DNA of 36,639 nt, from NCBI GenBank assembly GCA_903847285.1, contig CAINDH010000278.1, forward strand, positions 1 through 36,639, given 5' to 3'. Made by a program: the position numbers and the translations under genes. This stretch comes from an uncultured Verrucomicrobia subdivision 3 bacterium. GTDB lineage: Bacteria > Verrucomicrobiota > Verrucomicrobiae > Limisphaerales > UBA11358. The notes beneath the pieces were generated by a model. The model was not told the DNA's origin and did no database searches. It saw nothing but the letters and a program-made list of their open reading frames with translations. Positions 32,666 through 36,639 of the stretch are shown here, piece by piece (positions within the stretch are counted from its first letter, which is position 1; each line of letters begins with the position of its first letter).

Positions 32666-33442
32666 TCACTTCAACAGAGTGCCAATCTTCAGTTTCTTCC
32701 GCAGTTTACCGTTGTCGGCGCACATGCGGAGTTTACCGTTCGGGCCGGGCACGGTGTAAAACTCGCCGCCGGCATTTTCTACGAGCAACGAGCCCGCCGC
32801 GACGTCCCAGAGATTGATAGTGCGTTCAATATAGGCATCCAGTCGTCCGCTGGCGACATAGACCAACTCTAACGCAGCACTGCCCATGATACGGATTTTT
32901 TTGGCCTGCTTCGAGATGCGGATGAGATGCGGCAAACTTTTCTGCAAGTTGTCCCGGCTTTTGGAAAAACCCATGGCGATGATGCAGTCGTTCAGTTTGG
33001 TGCGGTTGCTGACGCGGACAGTTCTTCCGTTAAGCCGCGTCGGCTGACCTTTGGTGGTCGTCCAAATCTCATCGGTGAACGGATCGTAAATCACGCCAAC
33101 GACAGATTGTTCGCCATGTTGCAGCGCGATGGAAACAGCGGCGTGCGGCATCCCAAAAAAATAATTCACCGTGCCGTCAATCGGGTCAATGACCCAGCGA
33201 TACTCGGCAGTCACGTCGCCTGTGCTGCCTTCTTCACCGAGCACGGGAATTTGCGGGAGATTTTTCGCCAATATTTTTTCGATGAGCGCCTGACATTGCA
33301 CGTCGAGTTCCAGCTTGATGTCGTGAGCCTCGGCGGAGTTCACGTGCTTGGGTTTATGCCAGTTGTCACGCATCACTTTGCCGGCGGCACGCGCGGCTTT
33401 GACGGCTACGGCCAAAGCGGAGTTCAGGGAGACAGGTTTCAT
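32666..33442 (-). CDS. suhB: Inositol monophosphatase-family phosphatase
   Basis: 258 residues. Metal-site motifs: PVLGEEGSTGD (first Glu), WVIDPIDGTVNYFFG (the DPIDGT core) and LWDVAAGSLLVENAGG (last Asp). These define the Li+-sensitive, Mg2+-dependent inositol monophosphatase superfamily. Substrates in bacteria include inositol 1-phosphate, 3'-phosphoadenosine phosphates or related sugar phosphates; which applies here cannot be told. The ATG at 33442 lies 7 nt after the antiporter stop, so the two genes are probably one transcript. The symbol reflects the family rather than proven orthology. Confidence 0.9.
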   Translation of the reverse strand: MKPVSLNSALAVAVKAARAAGKVMRDNWHKPKHVNSAEAHDIKLELDVQCQALIEKILAKNLPQIPVLGEEGSTGDVTAEYRWVIDPIDGTVNYFFGMPHAAVSIALQHGEQSVVGVIYDPFTDEIWTTTKGQPTRLNGRTVRVSNRTKLNDCIIAMGFSKSRDNLQKSLPHLIRISKQAKKIRIMGSAALELVYVASGRLDAYIERTINLWDVAAGSLLVENAGGEFYTVPGPNGKLRMCADNGKLRKKLKIGTLLK

Positions 33443-33449
33443 CAAAAAA

Positions 33450-35189
33450 TCACGGAATGACTTCGCTGCGTTCCTTCAGGAGCATTTCCTGGTCGCCGCG
33501 TTTGTGTTCGAGCGTTTTCTTCTCGGCGGCGGCGATGACTTGCAGCAAATCGCTGGCTTCCAGCAAACGCGGCACAGTGACGTAGCTGGCACCAGCTGCG
33601 TAAAGCTCAGGCACATCCGAAAGTAATTCTGCATGGACGATGATTTGCCCGTGCGGATTTAACTCACGAAGCTGGCGGAGGATTTTCAGATTGTTCGCGC
33701 CTTTCAAAACCATATTCGGCAGTGAGCAAACGATGACTTCGGCGTGCGACGCGCCCGCGTGATGCAACACGTCTCGCGCGGTGATGTCGCCATAAACGGC
33801 ATAAACATTTTTCGCCTTAAGCTTCTCGTGAACGACGGGGTTGAAATCTATGACGCAGATTTCTGGAATCAGTTCGGGGCGATTGCGTTCAATCTCCGCG
33901 AGCAGCGAACTCGCTGTCCACGAGAAGCCAAGCAGACAGATCCGGCGCGACTTGGTTTCACTGCGGGAAAGAAACGCCGTATGGTCAAGGTCGTGCAGTT
34001 CGAGCTTTTTGAACAACACTGTGGCTTTTCGCAGCAGCGTGTCGTTGCCAATGATGGCGTAGGTGGAGCCAACCGCAAGGAAGGCGAACGAAAACGCTGC
34101 GATACCGATGACGTTGTCCGAGACATCCCCACTGGCCTTGCCGAGCGTGAGCAGCACGAGCGAGAGCTCGCTCATCTGACAAAGGTTGATCGCTGGCAGC
34201 AAGCTCACGCGATAGCCCTGCTTCATCGAATACAGCAACGGGAAAACCGTGGCCAGCCGCGTGACGATGAGCACGAGGCAGACAAAAATTGTCCACGCTA
34301 CAATCGTCACTGTCGGCACGGGAATCATCATGCCGAGGCCGACAAAGAAGAGCGTCACAAAAAAATCGCGCAGACTCGTGACTTTCGCCGCCACGTCGAG
34401 CGTGTAGGGAAACGTGCTCAACATAACGCCGGCGATGAGCGCGCCCATCGCCGTCGAGAGCTTCAGATAATCCGCAAAGCCCGCCATCGCAAAGCACCAC
34501 GCGAGCGCGCCGACGAGCACGAGTTCCGGCAAGCGCGCGATGAATTTGAAAATGTGCGGCAGCACAAACCGGCTCGCGAGAAACGCCACAGACAACAGCA
34601 GTATGACGTGCCAGATGGCGACGAACATGATGCCCGCGGTCGGGTGCTTGAGGTTCGGCTGCACCGCGAGAAATAAAATCGTGGCGATGTCTTGCATCAC
34701 CAAAACACCTAGCGTCACACGTCCAGCAAGCGTTTCCAATTCACGCTTGTCGTAAAGAATTTTGACGATAATGACCGTGCTGCTCATCGCGGCTGCAACG
34801 GCGAGGTAGAGGGCTTCGAGATTATTTTTGGCCGGACCGAGAAAACCAAACGCCAGCCAACCGAGCAGTAGGCAGCCAAGAATTTGCACGCCGGAAGTGA
34901 GCGTGATGGTGCGGCCTGCGCTCAACATTTTTTTGAGATCGATTTCCAACCCGATCATGAATAGCAACAGCGAGAGCCCAATCTCCGAAATCGTGGCTAT
35001 AGATTCCGTGTCGGTAACCCATTGGAAACCATGCGGGCCGATGGCAAAACCTGCGACGAGATACGCAAGAAGCAACGGTTGACGAGCTACTTGCGAGACC
35101 ACTGCCACCACCCACGCCGCGATGATGCAAGTGGCGATATCGGTGACGAGACCGTGCTTGGCAATCTCGGTGACGATGTTTGGCTCCAT
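33450..35189 (-). CDS. Kef/CPA2-type cation:proton antiporter with C-terminal nucleotide-binding-like domain
   Basis: 579 residues. Residues 1-400 hold about 12 transmembrane helices with CPA2 features: LLAYLVAGFAIGPHGF, SEIGLSLLLFMIGLEIDL and LAVAAAMSSTVIIVKILYD. A cytosolic TrkA-N/RCK-type domain follows (about 410-560) with VIDFNPVVHEKL and VYGDITARDVLHHAG. The Rossmann loop reads LLGFSWTASSLLAEI, lacking the usual GxGxxG glycines, so NAD(H) binding may be altered. It exchanges K+ or Na+ for H+ at the inner membrane. I chose the ATG at 35189 (MEPNIVTE). It leads the two-gene unit with the inositol phosphatase. Confidence 0.9.
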   Translation of the reverse strand: MEPNIVTEIAKHGLVTDIATCIIAAWVVAVVSQVARQPLLLAYLVAGFAIGPHGFQWVTDTESIATISEIGLSLLLFMIGLEIDLKKMLSAGRTITLTSGVQILGCLLLGWLAFGFLGPAKNNLEALYLAVAAAMSSTVIIVKILYDKRELETLAGRVTLGVLVMQDIATILFLAVQPNLKHPTAGIMFVAIWHVILLLSVAFLASRFVLPHIFKFIARLPELVLVGALAWCFAMAGFADYLKLSTAMGALIAGVMLSTFPYTLDVAAKVTSLRDFFVTLFFVGLGMMIPVPTVTIVAWTIFVCLVLIVTRLATVFPLLYSMKQGYRVSLLPAINLCQMSELSLVLLTLGKASGDVSDNVIGIAAFSFAFLAVGSTYAIIGNDTLLRKATVLFKKLELHDLDHTAFLSRSETKSRRICLLGFSWTASSLLAEIERNRPELIPEICVIDFNPVVHEKLKAKNVYAVYGDITARDVLHHAGASHAEVIVCSLPNMVLKGANNLKILRQLRELNPHGQIIVHAELLSDVPELYAAGASYVTVPRLLEASDLLQVIAAAEKKTLEHKRGDQEMLLKERSEVIP

Positions 35190-35227
35190 GACGGCCAAAA
35201 GCTAAATGGAACCGCCTTAAGAATAAA

Positions 35228-35294
35228 CCACGAAATGCACAAAAGACTTTAAAGCGTGGTGGTGACCAAGTCTTTTAGGGTGGTGTTTTTCGTG
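35228..35294. repeat. Imperfect inverted repeat between valS and the antiporter gene
   Basis: The left arm 35228-35249 (CCACGAAATGCACAAAAGAC and on) and right arm 35268-35294 share CACGAAA and AAAAGACTT in inverted order, with unequal spacing. This looks like a decayed CACGAAA-type intergenic palindrome. Confidence 0.5.
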
Positions 35295-35337
35295 TGCCGA
35301 AACACATCCGCATTTCTTAGTGCCCACTGCGCGGGCA

Positions 35338-35362
35338 GAGGCAGTCGCAGCGCGACTGCCTC
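35338..35362. repeat. Perfect hairpin downstream of valS
   Basis: GAGGCAGTCGC (35338-35348) and GCGACTGCCTC (35352-35362) form an 11-bp stem with a 3-nt loop, 13 nt after the valS stop. There is no T-run on the valS side, so it is not a standard intrinsic terminator. It may protect the mRNA 3' end or be a dispersed REP-like element. Confidence 0.65.
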
Positions 35363-35375
35363 CACCAGAATTTGA

Positions 35376-36639
35376 CTAACCCAAAACTTCCAACGATGCC
35401 TGTGTGTGCGCCAACTTCGTGCGCCATTCCACCAGACGCTGCTCATGTTCCGCTAAAACGGCAGGCGGAACTTTGGTGGTGAAGTTCGGGTTCGCCAACT
35501 TCTGCTCCACTTTCACGATTTCGGATTGGATCTTATCCACTTCCTTCGAGAGACGGATTTTTTCGGCAGCGACATCAATCAAACCTTCGAGCGGCAGGAA
35601 TAATTCGCCGAGTGGTGACGCGACAACGGGCGTGCCTTTCGGCGGCTGATAGGCGTCGTCCACTTCGAGCGATTCCGCGTTGAGCAGCAGCTTGATGACT
35701 TCCGCGTCGTGCGGCGTGAGGTGTTGCGCGGGCTTGAAGACGTATTTCACTTTCTTCGCGGCCTGAATATTTCCGGCGCGGCGCAAATCACGACCGTTGC
35801 GGACGAGTTCGTATTTCGTGTCTGTCATCTCGATGTAGCAATCGTCGAGACCGTAGTGGCCTTTCATGTCGTCGTCGAACGGCATGGGCCACGGTGCGTT
35901 CATGATGGTCTTGCCGCCCTGATTGTCGGGCATGTCGGTGGCGTAACCCATCCCGTTCCATAGTTCTTCCGTGATGAACGGCACGAACGGATGGAACAAC
36001 CGAATCGTGTGCGAGAGCACAAAATCAATCACGGCAATCGTGTTGGCTTTGCGCGCTTCGACTTCCGGACTGAGCGCGGAGACAGCAATTGGCGCTTCGC
36101 CGGGCGCGGCCTCGGCGGGCGGGCGCGGCAGCGACGCCTTGCTTGCCTCGACATACCAGTCGCAATATTCGCTCCAGAAAAATTTGTAGAGCGCGGCGGT
36201 GGCTTCGCTGAATTTGTATTCGTTCAGCGCGATGGTGACTTCGCGGATCGCGGCGTCGAGCTTGAGCAGAATCCATTTGTCATCCGGGGTGAGCAACGTG
36301 CGTTCGATCTCGCCCTGAATTTGGGAAGTGGCACTGCCACCGCCGTCTTGCATCTGGCGGAAGCGGCAGGCGTTCCAGAGCTTGTTGCAGAAATTGCGGC
36401 CCAGTTCGACATCTTTTTCATCGAACAAAACGTCCTGGCCGAGCGGTGCGCTGCGCATGGTGCCGAAGCGGAGGGCGTCCGCGCCGTATTGGGCGATGAG
36501 CACGAGCGGGTCGGGCGAATTGCCGAGCGTCTTGGACATCTTACGACCTTGCTTGTCGCGGATGATGCCGGTGAAATAAACATTCTGGAACGGCATCTCA
36601 TCCGGCAGCGCGAACTTCTTTGGGCCGGCGGACTCCGCC
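35376..36639 (-). CDS. valS: Valine-tRNA ligase, C-terminal part
   Basis: 421 codons are visible; the 5' part runs off the right edge. The visible part opens ESAGPKKFALPDEMPFQNV, followed by YFTGIIRDKQGRKMSKTLGN with the KMSKT catalytic loop. ELGRNFCNKLWNACRF starts the anticodon-binding helical domain, with PFITEELW later. The last 70 residues form the ValS coiled-coil arm (about LEGLIDVAAEKIRLSKEVDK to the end). The enzyme charges tRNA-Val with valine in the cytosol. The HIGH motif and editing domain lie outside the window. The stop is TAG at 35376-35378. Confidence 0.96.
   Translation of the reverse strand, partial: AESAGPKKFALPDEMPFQNVYFTGIIRDKQGRKMSKTLGNSPDPLVLIAQYGADALRFGTMRSAPLGQDVLFDEKDVELGRNFCNKLWNACRFRQMQDGGGSATSQIQGEIERTLLTPDDKWILLKLDAAIREVTIALNEYKFSEATAALYKFFWSEYCDWYVEASKASLPRPPAEAAPGEAPIAVSALSPEVEARKANTIAVIDFVLSHTIRLFHPFVPFITEELWNGMGYATDMPDNQGGKTIMNAPWPMPFDDDMKGHYGLDDCYIEMTDTKYELVRNGRDLRRAGNIQAAKKVKYVFKPAQHLTPHDAEVIKLLLNAESLEVDDAYQPPKGTPVVASPLGELFLPLEGLIDVAAEKIRLSKEVDKIQSEIVKVEQKLANPNFTTKVPPAVLAEHEQRLVEWRTKLAHTQASLEVLG

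Noticed and set aside
1..36639. A defence island, prophage or biosynthetic cluster
   Set aside because: No nuclease, toxin-antitoxin, integrase, transposase, phage structural gene, CRISPR repeat or PKS/NRPS module was found; the genes are housekeeping, envelope or secreted hydrolases.

Overview
The window looks like chromosomal sequence from a member of the Verrucomicrobiota, probably a Pedosphaera/Limisphaerales-like environmental lineage. I base this on recalled family resemblance, not on a search: the pseudopilin style, the giant NHL/FN3 exoproteins ending in an FYR-x-x-P module, the pilMNOP-secretin cluster with no motor genes beside it, and a secreted-hydrolase repertoire (S53 and M61 peptidases, GH27 alpha-galactosidase). 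There is no phage, transposase, CRISPR array, rRNA or tRNA in the window.

Layout. Positions 1-165 hold the start of an all-alpha dUTPase (minus), preceded by a CGCCAAG-type palindrome. Positions 309-3014 are a tightly overlapping operon: ExbB, ExbD, a divergent TonB-like protein, a short ROK/polyphosphate-glucokinase-like kinase and a membrane zinc-ribbon protein. It converges on guaB (IMP dehydrogenase, minus). Positions 4863-6967 hold a frameshifted pseudopilin and small housekeeping genes (membrane protein, VF530, cupin, SUI1/eIF1-like). A 56-residue lipoprotein gene (7125-7295, minus) faces a LysR regulator. Positions 8468-17151 form the pilM-N-O-P-secretin operon, which runs without an obvious terminator into a 1332-residue secreted NHL protein and ends at a perfect intrinsic terminator. 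A 1309-residue paralogue follows with its own promoter. Positions 21246-23908 are a manganese module: mntR plus a DUF971 gene diverging from mntH plus uspA, with two near-identical palindromic operators 42 bp apart. Next come an S53 peptidase, rsmI, an M61 peptidase with a DUF202-like gene, a GH27 alpha-galactosidase, rdgB, an inositol monophosphatase, a Kef-type antiporter and the C-terminal part of valS (continuing past the right edge).

How they work together. The pilus-type secretin complex and the two giant modular exoproteins are the most distinctive part: they suggest dedicated export of large, possibly self-associating surface proteins. The two NHL proteins and the S53 peptidase end in the same kind of short C-terminal module, which could be a sorting or anchoring signal. 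The manganese module is a self-contained MntR circuit whose metal ligands and operators can be read directly.

A second theme is regulatory. At least eight genes that lead transcription units have a sigma70-like -10 box ending only 5-9 nt before the start codon and no evident Shine-Dalgarno sequence, as expected for leaderless or nearly leaderless mRNAs.
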